From NCBI GenBank assembly GCA_015064085.1, contig SVSX01000007.1, forward strand, positions 1 to 52,753: DNA of 52,753 nucleotides, given 5' to 3'. How positions within the stretch are numbered: the stretch's first letter is position 1; every line of letters begins with the position of its first letter. Source of the stretch: Oscillospiraceae bacterium (GTDB lineage Bacteria; Bacillota; Clostridia; Oscillospirales; CAG-272). The position numbers and the translations under genes are program-made. Under the pieces are notes generated by a model. It saw nothing but the letters and a program-made list of their open reading frames with translations. It was not told where the DNA came from and made no database searches. This document shows, piece after piece, positions 16,507 through 24,961 of the stretch.

Positions 16507-17034
16507 ATGACAAATCCAAACCAAAGCGCGGCAACGAGAAATATACAAAAATATCTTCGTCAGCTCTCCTACGCGAACAGCAATATCTCATCACCGCCCA
16601 CCGACGGTATATTTGATAGCGCGACAGAAGCATCGCTGAAGGACTTTCAGCGCTATTACGGACTTCGCGAAAGCGGTATAGCGGACAGGATCACCTGGGA
16701 TCTTCTCTACTCGGAGTACCTCAGGTCTCTCACCGAATACTCCCCGCCCCAGCCTCTCTCGATATTTCCCCGCACCCCCACGGGCTACGAGGTCACAAAG
16801 GACGACGAGTTCTTCCTAGTCAGCATAATACAGCTGCTCCTCAACGAGCTGACTATCATTTATGATTCAATGCCACAGCTTACCGTAAACGGTATATACG
16901 ATGACGCCACAATAAGCAACGTGAAAATGTTTCAGGAAAAGAACAGACTTTTCCCTACAGGAAATGTCGACAAAGCGACTTGGGACAGACTTGTCAGCGC
17001 CTATAACAACTACGCCTCGGATTACGTCAGATAA
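16507..17034 (+). CDS. Protein with two PG-binding modules
   Basis: A 175-residue protein made almost entirely of two PG_binding_1 repeats (about residues 5-68 and 90-168), with the repeat signatures DGIFDSATEASLKDFQRYYG and NGIYDDATISNVKMFQEKN, each ending in TW. No catalytic domain or signal peptide. The start at 16507 is chosen because AAAGGAG (16495-16501) is correctly spaced to it; an ATG at 16492 overlaps the previous stop codon. It looks like a paralogous offshoot of the preceding gene. Confidence 0.8.
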   Translation: MTNPNQSAATRNIQKYLRQLSYANSNISSPPTDGIFDSATEASLKDFQRYYGLRESGIADRITWDLLYSEYLRSLTEYSPPQPLSIFPRTPTGYEVTKDDEFFLVSIIQLLLNELTIIYDSMPQLTVNGIYDDATISNVKMFQEKNRLFPTGNVDKATWDRLVSAYNNYASDYVR

Positions 17035-17063
17035 AAGACAGCTTTGTTTTCATCTCTGAATTC

Positions 17064-17104
17064 GTCGGAATATTTTCCCATCTTTCGGGGAATAATCTTC
17101 CGAC
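17064..17104 (+). promoter_or_regulatory. Hairpin in the leader of the ClpC-type gene
   Basis: GTCGGAA (17064-17070) pairs with TTCCGAC (17098-17104), and inner bases TTTTCCC and GGGGAA also pair. It lacks a T-run. It ends 32 bases before the clpC ATG, so it is either a weak terminator of the upstream unit or a leader structure. Confidence 0.45.
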
Positions 17105-17135
17105 AGGTAAAATAAAGAAAGCAAAGAAGGTATCT

Positions 17136-19562
17136 ATGACAAACAAATTTACTCAAAAAGCCGAAAACGTTATAAAACAGTCGCTTGTGATTGCCGAGGA
17201 GCTCGGACACACCTATATCGGCACAGAGCATTTGCTGATCGCCCTTTCCTCCGAGAGTGACTCGGTCTCGGCAAGAATACTTTCCGCTCACAGCCAGACC
17301 CCCGCTGCTCTCAGAAAAAAGCTCTCCGAGATCTGCGGTGTCGGAAGCCCCACAGAGCTCTCCGACACCGATATTTCACCGAGGTTCAAGCGTGTAATAG
17401 AAAGGTCGCCCGCAGAAAAGACGGGAGGAGGCAGCGTGGGGACAGAGCATCTGCTTCTCTCGCTTCTCTCTGACTGCGACTGTATGGGCTACAGACTCCT
17501 GAGTGTCTGCGGTGCTCTCCCTCACGAGCTGAGAGCCGACATATCCGCCTACCTCACCGCCTCCGAGGAAAAGACCTCAGACAGAAAAAAACAAGAAAAA
17601 AAGGCGGATAACTCGATACTCACCCTCTTCGGCAAGGATCTTACCCGTGCCGCGAGGGAGGGCAAAACAGACCCCATAATCGGTAGAGAAAAGGAGACTG
17701 AGGCGCTGATACGTATTCTCTGCCGAAGAAACAAAAACAACCCCTGTCTCATAGGAAAGCCGGGGGTCGGAAAGACCGCCGTTGTCGAGGGCCTTGCGGA
17801 AAAGATCGCCTGCGGAAAAGTTCCCGAGTCACTTCGGAACAAGCGCCTTATCACGCTCGACATCTCGGCTATGCTCGCGGGAGCTAAGTACAGAGGTGAA
17901 TTTGAGGAGCGAATGAAGAAGGTTATGGACGAGGTCTCGAGAGATCGGGAGATAATCCTTTTCGTTGACGAGCTCCATATGATTGTCGGCGCGGGAGCTG
18001 CCGAAGGAGCGCTTGACGCCGCAAATATGATAAAGCCGGCTCTGTCAAGAGGCGAGATGCAGATGATAGGCGCGACCACCCTGCTTGAATACCGCACTCA
18101 TATCGAAAAGGACGCCGCCCTTGAAAGAAGATTTCAACCGATATCGGTCTCAGAGCCTACCGAAAAAGAAGCTATGGATATTCTCTTTGGTCTCCGCGAA
18201 AAATATGAGCAATATCACAAGCTAAAGATCTCCGATGAGGCAATAGAAGCCGCAGTAAGGCTTTCTGTAAGATACATCAACGACAGATTTCTCCCCGACA
18301 AGGCAATCGACCTCATAGATGAGGCGGCGTCGGCACTGAAGATATCGGCACTCGCCAACGGAAACCGTCACGATAACAAGGAAGCTAAGCTCTCCGAGCT
18401 TCGGGAGAAAATAGAGGACGCGGTATTTCACAAGGACTTTGACCTTGCCGCCAAACTCCGCAAGGAGGAGCTTTGGATCGAAAAAGAGATTGACAGCAGC
18501 TTGACGTATAATAACGACTTTGAGCTCTGCGTGGGAGTCCGAGACGTGGAAAAGGTGGTGACCGCTTGGACATCTATTCCGACGGAAAAACTCGGGGACA
18601 GTGAGACCCGTAAGCTTCTTTCCCTCGAGGAGGATCTTAAAGCTAAGGTGATCGGTCAGGACAATGCCATTTCTGCCCTCTCAAGGGCGATCCGACGCGG
18701 CAGAGTCGGGCTCAGATCTCCCGACCGCCCTATAGGCTCTTTTATCTTCCTCGGAAAGAGCGGAGTTGGTAAGACCGCCCTCTCCCGTGCTCTTGCCGAA
18801 TCGCTTTTCGGCTCTTGCGACTCTATGATAAAGCTTGATATGGCTGAATATATGGAAAAGCACAGTGTGTCAAAGCTCATTGGCTCACCTCCGGGGTACG
18901 TGGGCTACGGCGAGGGCGGTATGCTTACCGAGAAGGTAAGGCGTAACCCCTTCTCTGTTATTTTACTTGACGAAATAGAAAAGGCACATCCCGACGTATT
19001 CAATCTTCTCTTATCTGTCCTTGAGGAGGGGGCGCTTACCGATTCCGCGGGTCGGCGGGTCGATTTCAGAAACACTATTATAATTATGACCTCAAACCTC
19101 GGAGCGTCTACCTCCTCACGCCATCTCGGTTTTTCACAAAAGGATACCCCCGAAGCCACCGACTCAAGGCACGGAGAAATGCTCTCGGAGCTTAAGCAAT
19201 GCTTCAGACCTGAATTTCTAAACCGAGTGGATGACATAATATTATTCAGCTCGCTCACCGAAAGCGATCTTGAAAGGATATCCTCTCTTCTCCTTGAGGA
19301 GCTTTCGCTACGCGCAAGGGCACTTGGTATAACAGTTATTTACGACGAGTCCCTCACAAAACACCTCGCAAGGCTCTCTATTCGAGAAAACCGAGGCGCG
19401 AGGGGAGTACGCCGAGAGATCGTGCGCCTCATAGAAGACCCGCTCTCCACCGAAATACTGTCGGGAAGTATCTGCGAGGGAGACACTGTTAATATTACCC
19501 TCCTTAACGGAGAGGTCTCGATCTCCCCGATCTCACAAAAAAATATTGTGGAGGTTATCTGA
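17136..19562 (+). CDS. clpC: ClpC-type AAA+ protease ATPase
   Basis: An 808-residue double-AAA+ unfoldase that would feed ClpP. The Clp N-domain (1-140) has its two TEHLL repeats. AAA-1 has Walker A GKPGVGKT (207-214) and Walker B ILFVDE (274-279); a short middle domain with an UVR-like LREKIEDAVFHKDFDLAAKL lies at about 422-441, which marks ClpC rather than ClpA or ClpB. AAA-2 has Walker A GKSGVGKT (540-547) and the sensor-rich GSPPGYVGYGEGG. The usual ctsR-mcsA-mcsB partners are absent and no CtsR operator repeat was seen upstream. Confidence 0.9.
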   Translation: MTNKFTQKAENVIKQSLVIAEELGHTYIGTEHLLIALSSESDSVSARILSAHSQTPAALRKKLSEICGVGSPTELSDTDISPRFKRVIERSPAEKTGGGSVGTEHLLLSLLSDCDCMGYRLLSVCGALPHELRADISAYLTASEEKTSDRKKQEKKADNSILTLFGKDLTRAAREGKTDPIIGREKETEALIRILCRRNKNNPCLIGKPGVGKTAVVEGLAEKIACGKVPESLRNKRLITLDISAMLAGAKYRGEFEERMKKVMDEVSRDREIILFVDELHMIVGAGAAEGALDAANMIKPALSRGEMQMIGATTLLEYRTHIEKDAALERRFQPISVSEPTEKEAMDILFGLREKYEQYHKLKISDEAIEAAVRLSVRYINDRFLPDKAIDLIDEAASALKISALANGNRHDNKEAKLSELREKIEDAVFHKDFDLAAKLRKEELWIEKEIDSSLTYNNDFELCVGVRDVEKVVTAWTSIPTEKLGDSETRKLLSLEEDLKAKVIGQDNAISALSRAIRRGRVGLRSPDRPIGSFIFLGKSGVGKTALSRALAESLFGSCDSMIKLDMAEYMEKHSVSKLIGSPPGYVGYGEGGMLTEKVRRNPFSVILLDEIEKAHPDVFNLLLSVLEEGALTDSAGRRVDFRNTIIIMTSNLGASTSSRHLGFSQKDTPEATDSRHGEMLSELKQCFRPEFLNRVDDIILFSSLTESDLERISSLLLEELSLRARALGITVIYDESLTKHLARLSIRENRGARGVRREIVRLIEDPLSTEILSGSICEGDTVNITLLNGEVSISPISQKNIVEVI

Positions 19563-19575
19563 GCATATAAAAATA

Positions 19576-19650
19576 AATTGGCTGTCTCAAGTTTCATTGA
19601 GACAGCCAATTTTAAGGGATAGTCGGATTTGAGCAAGAAGCCAAATATGA
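19576..19650. repeat. Internally deleted copy of the 254-bp element, acting as terminator
   Basis: A 14-bp hairpin AATTGGCTGTCTCA/TGAGACAGCCAATT (19576-19589 with 19598-19611) is followed by GGGATAGTCGGATTTGAG and GCAAGAAG, as in the full copies at 39560 and 46298, then jumps directly to CCAAATATGACATTCCC, resembling the right end (CCAAATGTGACAGCCCC) of those copies. It lies between the convergent ends of clpC and the lipoprotein gene; T-rich flanks on both sides make it a likely bidirectional terminator. Confidence 0.75.
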
Positions 19651-19661
19651 CATTCCCTTTG

Positions 19662-21149
19662 TTAGCTTTTATATTCGTTAACTATCCTCTCAAGCTCAAG
19701 CTCGATAGCCGAGACCTTCTTCTGATAGAGTCTGTCAAAGCAGTTAAATCCGTATCTGCCCACCATAGAGTAAACGTCGCTCTGCATACCGCCTATATTG
19801 CCAAGGTACACAACGTCGTAAACAACGTTTTCAAATATAAGGTCCAGCATATCGGCGCATCTCTGGTCATAGGACTCTCTTAGCTTACATTTTACCTCGT
19901 AGAAGGCGTGAAGCGAGGTAGCAGTGGACTCCTCGGAGACCGCCTCAAGGGCAAATCCCGCAAATTCGGTATCGGTACAGCTATAGGGTATCGCAAGTAC
20001 CTGGTTACTGTTCGGACAAGGGGGCGCGTAATAGTGATCCTGAGACGGGTCATACTTCGGCATAGGAAGAAATCCGTATTCAAAATCTATGTTCTTAAGC
20101 GACGTGTCGAAGAAGGAGAGCACACCGTGATTGAAAAGCACTCTGTTATCCATAAACATCGCGCTTCCGTCTCCGTCCTGTCCGTAATCGTTACTCCAGG
20201 TAATATTGCGGTCACAGCAAAGCTCTATTATCTTATCCCACTTGAAGGTAGCATTATTGTCGAGTCCGCAAAGGACGATATTGCCGTTTTCGTCAAGCTT
20301 ACTCGGGCGTGAATTAAAGCCGAGCGCAAATATTCCAAGTCCCAGCTCTCCCGCGATAGACAGACCGTAGGTATCATTTATCGTCATACCGCTGTATCCG
20401 TCGGAATCAGCAGCGGCTGCCTTTGTGAACTGATAAAGCTTCTCGAGAGTCCACTCGTTTGAGTCCACAAGTGTCTCTATCTCGATACCAATATCCTTGT
20501 TCGCTCTCGCTATGCCTCTGTTATAGATAAGCATATATATCCTTTTTTTATCGACAAGATTAAAGTCGTTACTTGTGAAATAGAGCCTGCCCGCAATTGA
20601 AAGCTGCTCGTTTGCGTAATCATTCCAGCAGGGGGCATCAAAGTTTACGTACTTTACCGTATTAAGGTCAATAAGCATTCCCTTTTGAGCGTTTCTCTGA
20701 GCGAAATATGTATGGAAGAGCACCAGCTCCCAACGCTCCTCGCCCGAGCCGAAGGCAGAGGTGACCATACCCTGATATGAGTTGGTATCGTAAAGATCCG
20801 CCTTTACCCTGAAATTGTAACGTGTTCTCAATGTCTCGTTTCTTGCGTAGACAGCGTCATTTACCACCTCGCCGTTAAGAGTATCCGCGGCGATCTCCAT
20901 ATTGTAATACTGAGGCACGGAAACTCCGTCCTGACCCATTACTCTGAACACGCGACCGTCCCAATCTATCTGTGGCAAGGGCTCCCAGGTAGCCTCGGTC
21001 TCGCCGTCCTCTCCGCTTGTGGTGACAGACGCCCCTGTCGTTGTGGTGGCGGCGGGATCTGTGTCGGGCGCTTCTCCGCAACCTGCCAGAGACATCAAGA
21101 GCATCAGGATAGCAAGCAGAAGTGCCGTGATCTTCGTAAATCTCCTCAT
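19662..21149 (-). CDS. Extracellular solute-binding lipoprotein
   Basis: A 495-residue lipoprotein. The signal peptide ends in LAGC (Cys24 anchored), followed by an acidic, Thr-rich linker of about 30 residues. The remainder has the two-lobe plan of family 1 sugar-binding proteins, with aromatic-rich stretches (FDAPCWNDYANEQLSI, NEWTLEKLYQFTKAAAADSD). No permease or ATPase gene is nearby, so it either uses a remote ABC system or serves as a surface receptor. The promoter lies at 21204-21232. Confidence 0.8.
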   Translation of the reverse strand: MRRFTKITALLLAILMLLMSLAGCGEAPDTDPAATTTTGASVTTSGEDGETEATWEPLPQIDWDGRVFRVMGQDGVSVPQYYNMEIAADTLNGEVVNDAVYARNETLRTRYNFRVKADLYDTNSYQGMVTSAFGSGEERWELVLFHTYFAQRNAQKGMLIDLNTVKYVNFDAPCWNDYANEQLSIAGRLYFTSNDFNLVDKKRIYMLIYNRGIARANKDIGIEIETLVDSNEWTLEKLYQFTKAAAADSDGYSGMTINDTYGLSIAGELGLGIFALGFNSRPSKLDENGNIVLCGLDNNATFKWDKIIELCCDRNITWSNDYGQDGDGSAMFMDNRVLFNHGVLSFFDTSLKNIDFEYGFLPMPKYDPSQDHYYAPPCPNSNQVLAIPYSCTDTEFAGFALEAVSEESTATSLHAFYEVKCKLRESYDQRCADMLDLIFENVVYDVVYLGNIGGMQSDVYSMVGRYGFNCFDRLYQKKVSAIELELERIVNEYKS

Positions 21150-21203
21150 AATAGTCTTCCTTTGCTGAATATAGTCATATTTTCGCTTATACGCGATAAA
21201 TAT

Positions 21204-21232
21204 ATTTTATACCCTTCCGCATTAATTGTCAA
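21204..21232 (-). promoter_or_regulatory. Promoter of the solute-binding lipoprotein gene
   Basis: On the minus strand TTGACA (21227-21232), 17 bases, TAAAAT (21204-21209). The 35 box lies inside the last codons of the upstream gene. Confidence 0.65.
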
Positions 21233-22049
21233 TATTTTTTTGCTCTTCTTTTCTCACTATATCCGATATAAATCCGCTTCCGCTATAGGCTGTATAGCCA
21301 AAGCAGGTCTCTCCGTTTCCCGCTATCTCAGATGCTCCGTCTCGATTTTTTACAAACCATTCGCCGCAAACGGGGTTGACAACGATCACGTTGACAGCCT
21401 TATGCTCTCCGATCGTGTAAACAGATGGAAAAGACACCTGATAGCTTTTTTTCTTCGGTTTCAGATCAAATATAGCCGTGAAAACGTTAGGCAGAGGACG
21501 CTTTGAAACGTAAAAGCTCGTTTCATCCGCAAAGGTAAGAGTTGAATAATATCTCCTTACGCAAAGACAATGGACACTGTAAGTGATACTACCCGTATTC
21601 ACCGTAATATCTATCTTATCCCGAGACCAGAAAAGCGATTCCCAAAATCCTCTTTCAAATCTGAGCTTATACCCTCTTTCGCGGCAGGTCTTTTTCAGCC
21701 TTCCGTAAAAGACAGCCCTTTTCCTTATAGGCTTCGCGAGGATATGAGCCGTCACAAACAATACAATTGAAATAAAAAGGGTATTTACAAGAATATTACC
21801 GAACAATATAAATGCGACAATACCGATCGCGGGTACTATCAATAAAAAAATAAGAAACAGGATCGCCAAAATCTTAATAAAAAGATTTTTTGTCTTCTCC
21901 CAAAACCCGTATTCTCTTTTTCTTACACCATAAGCTCGTGCAAGCGAGACGGGGTTATATTCGGAAATTTCGGTCTCACCCTTCATATCCTCAGCCATTT
22001 TTCGGTTTATCTTCATTTCACCGCTTAACACTTTGAAGCTTATGGGCAT
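21222..22049 (-). CDS. Membrane protein of unknown function
   Basis: A 275-residue protein. The start at 22049 is preferred because GGAGGGG stands just before it; an upstream ATG at 22061 contains that ribosome site. Two adjacent hydrophobic helices lie near residues 60-82 and 83-105, flanked by basic residues, and the C-terminal 160 residues form a probable cytoplasmic beta-rich domain. I do not recognise the family. It is the last gene after flotillin in the same direction, separated by a hairpin at 22068-22106. Confidence 0.7.
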   Translation of the reverse strand: MPISFKVLSGEMKINRKMAEDMKGETEISEYNPVSLARAYGVRKREYGFWEKTKNLFIKILAILFLIFLLIVPAIGIVAFILFGNILVNTLFISIVLFVTAHILAKPIRKRAVFYGRLKKTCRERGYKLRFERGFWESLFWSRDKIDITVNTGSITYSVHCLCVRRYYSTLTFADETSFYVSKRPLPNVFTAIFDLKPKKKSYQVSFPSVYTIGEHKAVNVIVVNPVCGEWFVKNRDGASEIAGNGETCFGYTAYSGSGFISDIVRKEEQKNIDN

Positions 22050-22067
22050 ATTCCCCTCCATTTTAAT

Positions 22068-22106
22068 ACATCCTTCCGCAGGTGATAGTCGCCCACGGAA
22101 GGATGT
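22068..22106 (-). promoter_or_regulatory. Intergenic hairpin between flotillin and the membrane protein gene
   Basis: A perfect 11-bp stem ACATCCTTCCG/CGGAAGGATGT with a 17-base loop. On the minus strand it is followed by ATTAAAATGG, not a T-run, so it is more likely a processing or attenuation structure than a full terminator. Confidence 0.45.
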
Positions 22107-22123
22107 GTGTCATTATTAATTAA

Positions 22124-23506
22124 TTATTCTGCCTTATCAGAACCCTCCTCGGTCTTCTTTCCGAGGATAGTGGGAAGAGACATTCCCGCAAGGGAGAACA
22201 CCTCGTCAAGTGGAGGAACAGACTTCATCATACCCGAAATAAAGTTGGCTGTTGAGGTCTTTCCGTCGGCATTCTGACCGCCGTCCCAAACAGTGACCTT
22301 ATCGATCTTGATGTTCTTGATTGCGTCGACCTGAACCTTCATAAGCTCCTCGAGCTTGTCGGCAATAAGAAGCTTGAGCGCCGCGTCGGCATCGCCGCCC
22401 GCAGAGCTTACTACCTCAGCAAAACCTGCCGCCTGCTTCTTAAGTATCTCCTCAACGCCTCGAGCCTCAGCCTCCATCTTAGAGTAGATCGCGTCTGCCT
22501 CACCGCGCGCTCTTCTGCGCACCTGCTCAGCCTCTGCCTCAGCCGCAAGCTCCATTTCCTTCTTCTTAGCCTCAGCGCGAACGATGATGTCCGCCTCAAG
22601 CGTTGCCTGCTCCTTAGCGCGTCTTGCTTCCTCCGCAGCTCTCTCTGCCGCATAGGACTCCTCAAGCGCCTTAGCTGCCTGGATCTTTTCGGCGGTGGTC
22701 GCTATCTTGTTTGCCTCAGCCTCTTTTTCCTTAAGAGCCGCCTCGGACATAGCGATCTTCATCTTTGCCTCGTTCTCACCCTGAATAGCCACAGAGTCAG
22801 CCTCGGCAACCTTTATTCTCTGCTCCATCTGTGCGTTTGCCTCACCGATAGAACCGTCTCTCTCCTGCTCAGCAACGCTCTTCTTAGCGTCGTTGATAGC
22901 CTTTGCGGCTGCTTCCTTACCGAGAGCCGCTATATATCCCGACTCGTCGCTGATGTCGGTCACGTTAACGTTTATAAGACGAAGACCGATCTTCTTAAGC
23001 TCACTTTCCACGTTGCTGCTGACAGCCGCGAGGAACTTATCACGGTCGGTATTGATCTCCTCGATGTCCATTGTAGCGATAACAAGACGAAGCTGACCGA
23101 AGATAATATCCTTCGAGAGCTCCTGTATCTCGGAGAGCTGAAGACCGAGAAGTCTCTCGGCAGCGTTCTGCATAACTCCCGGCTCTGTGGAGATACCTAC
23201 CGTAAATCTTGAGGGAACGTCGATTCTGATATTCTGGCGTGAAAGGGCGTTCTTGAGGTCCACCTGAATGGAGATGGGTGTCAGATCAAGATATGCGTAT
23301 GACTGAAATACGGGAACTACGAACTCCGCGCCGCCGTGGATACACTTGGCGCTTCTGTTTGTTCCGTCCTTGTTCTTACCGATAGAACCGTAAACGACCA
23401 TTATCTTATCGGAAGGACACTTCTTATATCTGGAGCAGATCCAGATAATAAAGGACACAAAAATCAGGACTAAAGCACATATTAAAATAATGATTTGGGG
23501 TTGCAT
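22124..23506 (-). CDS. floT: Flotillin-family membrane scaffold protein
   Basis: A 460-residue SPFH-domain protein. An N-terminal helix (about 4-24) anchors it, the SPFH/PHB domain spans about 30-200 (with VPSRFTVGISTEPGVMQNAAERL) and a long Ala/Glu/Lys coiled coil covers about 205-370 with repeated EAEA heptads. Flotillins organise membrane microdomains. The upstream gene encodes an NfeD-like protein, the pairing found in B. subtilis yuaF-floT, which supports the call. Confidence 0.9.
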   Translation of the reverse strand: MQPQIIILICALVLIFVSFIIWICSRYKKCPSDKIMVVYGSIGKNKDGTNRSAKCIHGGAEFVVPVFQSYAYLDLTPISIQVDLKNALSRQNIRIDVPSRFTVGISTEPGVMQNAAERLLGLQLSEIQELSKDIIFGQLRLVIATMDIEEINTDRDKFLAAVSSNVESELKKIGLRLINVNVTDISDESGYIAALGKEAAAKAINDAKKSVAEQERDGSIGEANAQMEQRIKVAEADSVAIQGENEAKMKIAMSEAALKEKEAEANKIATTAEKIQAAKALEESYAAERAAEEARRAKEQATLEADIIVRAEAKKKEMELAAEAEAEQVRRRARGEADAIYSKMEAEARGVEEILKKQAAGFAEVVSSAGGDADAALKLLIADKLEELMKVQVDAIKNIKIDKVTVWDGGQNADGKTSTANFISGMMKSVPPLDEVFSLAGMSLPTILGKKTEEGSDKAE

Positions 23507-23525
23507 AATTTTCCTCCGTTATTTA

Positions 23526-24170
23526 TTATTTTCTTTTGATAACAAGGTCTGTCTGTCCGCTGACACCGACCACAACTATCTCACAGCCCGTGGGTATCGG
23601 CTCGGTATCATCGGTTACCGCGTTCCGCTCGACGTACGATCCCTGAAGCATTATTTGCACCTTTCCCTCGCCCGTTCTTGAAGGAGGGACGGTGAGGTAG
23701 ACCTTACCGGACACGCCGATAGCGTTCTTATTGTCTGTATTACCGTCGTTTCGCAAGCGCATAGCAAAGCGGAAAAGAACTGCCAAAAGCAGCATTACGG
23801 CAAGTCCCGAAACGGCTGCCACAGGAACGGTCGCGTAAAGAGGAGCGCCCGCTCCGTCCATCACTACTCCGACCCAGCCAAAGACCACAAGAAATGCCAC
23901 AACTCCTCGAACCGTAAAAACACGAAGTCCGTCAAGTCCCTCGAGGTCGGTCACATCAGACGTGCCGTCATCTCCGAAAACGCCGTCGGAAATATCGCCG
24001 TCCGCCGTTACGTCGTCGGGAATATCGTCTCCGATACCGTCGGCATCATTGCCTATTCCAAGGAACATAAGCACCGTTTGCACAAGCAAAACGAGTGTTG
24101 CGGGGATCGCGACACAGAAGAAAAACTGTGAAGCGAGTCCAAGCGAGTTCCACCAATTCAATATAAACAT
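23526..24170 (-). CDS. NfeD-like membrane protein (YuaF type)
   Basis: A 214-residue protein with helices near 15-37, 84-103 and 110-133, an acidic Asp/Gly-rich loop between the first two (about 40-75) and a C-terminal OB-fold-like beta domain (about 148-212, IGVSGKVYLTVPPSRTGEGK). This matches the YuaF/NfeD1b plan. Partner of the flotillin gene 19 bases downstream. The acidic loop is unusually rich in Asp. Confidence 0.82.
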   Translation of the reverse strand: MFILNWWNSLGLASQFFFCVAIPATLVLLVQTVLMFLGIGNDADGIGDDIPDDVTADGDISDGVFGDDGTSDVTDLEGLDGLRVFTVRGVVAFLVVFGWVGVVMDGAGAPLYATVPVAAVSGLAVMLLLAVLFRFAMRLRNDGNTDNKNAIGVSGKVYLTVPPSRTGEGKVQIMLQGSYVERNAVTDDTEPIPTGCEIVVVGVSGQTDLVIKRK

Positions 24171-24207
24171 AATTTCTTCCTTTCTGAAAATGTAATTGAT
24201 CCCGTCC

Positions 24208-24762
24208 TTACTTCAGTGACGAGAGTATCTCTTCCGCGGAGCTTCGCAGCTCTGAGGCATAGTGAGCATAGGTCATAACCTCAAGAATTTTTGTCAGCTG
24301 CCTTCGCGAGTTGGGCTTTTTCTCGTCAAAGCTCATTGTTGCCTTCTCAGCCGCAAGTCTCACCGACTCGGGGTCTGTTATTACTATATCGCTTTCAACC
24401 AGCATATCGAAATACATATGGTAAAGCTCATCGTCTCCGATTATATCGTCTCCCGTATCCTCCGAAAGCCAGCCGATAACGTCCACAAGGCTGCATATCC
24501 GCTCAAGCTGAAGCGACTCACGAAGCATATTTATGATGATTATTCTCGCAAACTGGTTTCTTGAATAGACCCTTTTCTGGGGCGACGTGAGGAATCCGCG
24601 CTTTACCCAATTCTGTATAAGATAGGGCTCGAGTCCCGTCATCACCGACACCTGCGAAAGAGTTATCCCGCCTGTTGCGAAAATTCCGTCAAACAAGACT
24701 CTTGAGCTTCCCTTTTCGGGTCTCAGCGCCTCTATGGTAGTTCCCGGAAATCTGCCTGACAT
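24208..24762 (-). CDS. DUF1836 family putative DNA-binding protein
   Basis: A 184-residue soluble protein. It has a MerR-like helix-turn-helix (about 35-75: GGITLSQVSVMTGLEPYLI then WVKRGFLTSPQKRVYSRNQF) and a helical C-terminal half. Start at 24762 with AAGGAGG upstream. As first gene of the operon with NfeD and flotillin it may regulate them; function otherwise unknown. Confidence 0.8.
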   Translation of the reverse strand: MSGRFPGTTIEALRPEKGSSRVLFDGIFATGGITLSQVSVMTGLEPYLIQNWVKRGFLTSPQKRVYSRNQFARIIIINMLRESLQLERICSLVDVIGWLSEDTGDDIIGDDELYHMYFDMLVESDIVITDPESVRLAAEKATMSFDEKKPNSRRQLTKILEVMTYAHYASELRSSAEEILSSLK

Positions 24763-24797
24763 CGTTACACCTCCTTCTCCCCGATTACTACACTTCA

Positions 24798-24826
24798 ATT
24801 TTACCACACGGTCACGTGATTGTCAA
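24798..24826 (-). promoter_or_regulatory. Promoter of the DUF1836-NfeD-flotillin operon
   Basis: On the minus strand TTGACA (24821-24826), 17 bases, TAAAAT (24798-24803). The spacer contains a palindromic TCACGTGA, a possible regulator site. Confidence 0.7.
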
Positions 24827-24900
24827 GAGCAAATATATGACACAATATTCTTTCTGCGCTTTTAACATTTTTATAAATTTGTTTTTATCTATTATACACA

Positions 24901-24935
24901 AAAAAATGAGGCAGCCTCAAATTTGAGGCTGCCTC
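24901..24935 (-). terminator. Terminator of the Thr-rich lipoprotein gene
   Basis: A perfect 28-base palindrome (GAGGCAGCCTCAAA and its complement, 24908-24935) is preceded on + by a run of A, which is a T-run for minus transcripts. The core resembles, but is not identical to, the ends of the 254-bp element. Confidence 0.8.
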
Positions 24936-24961
24936 GGTTTCATTGTACTGATTTCGTGATA

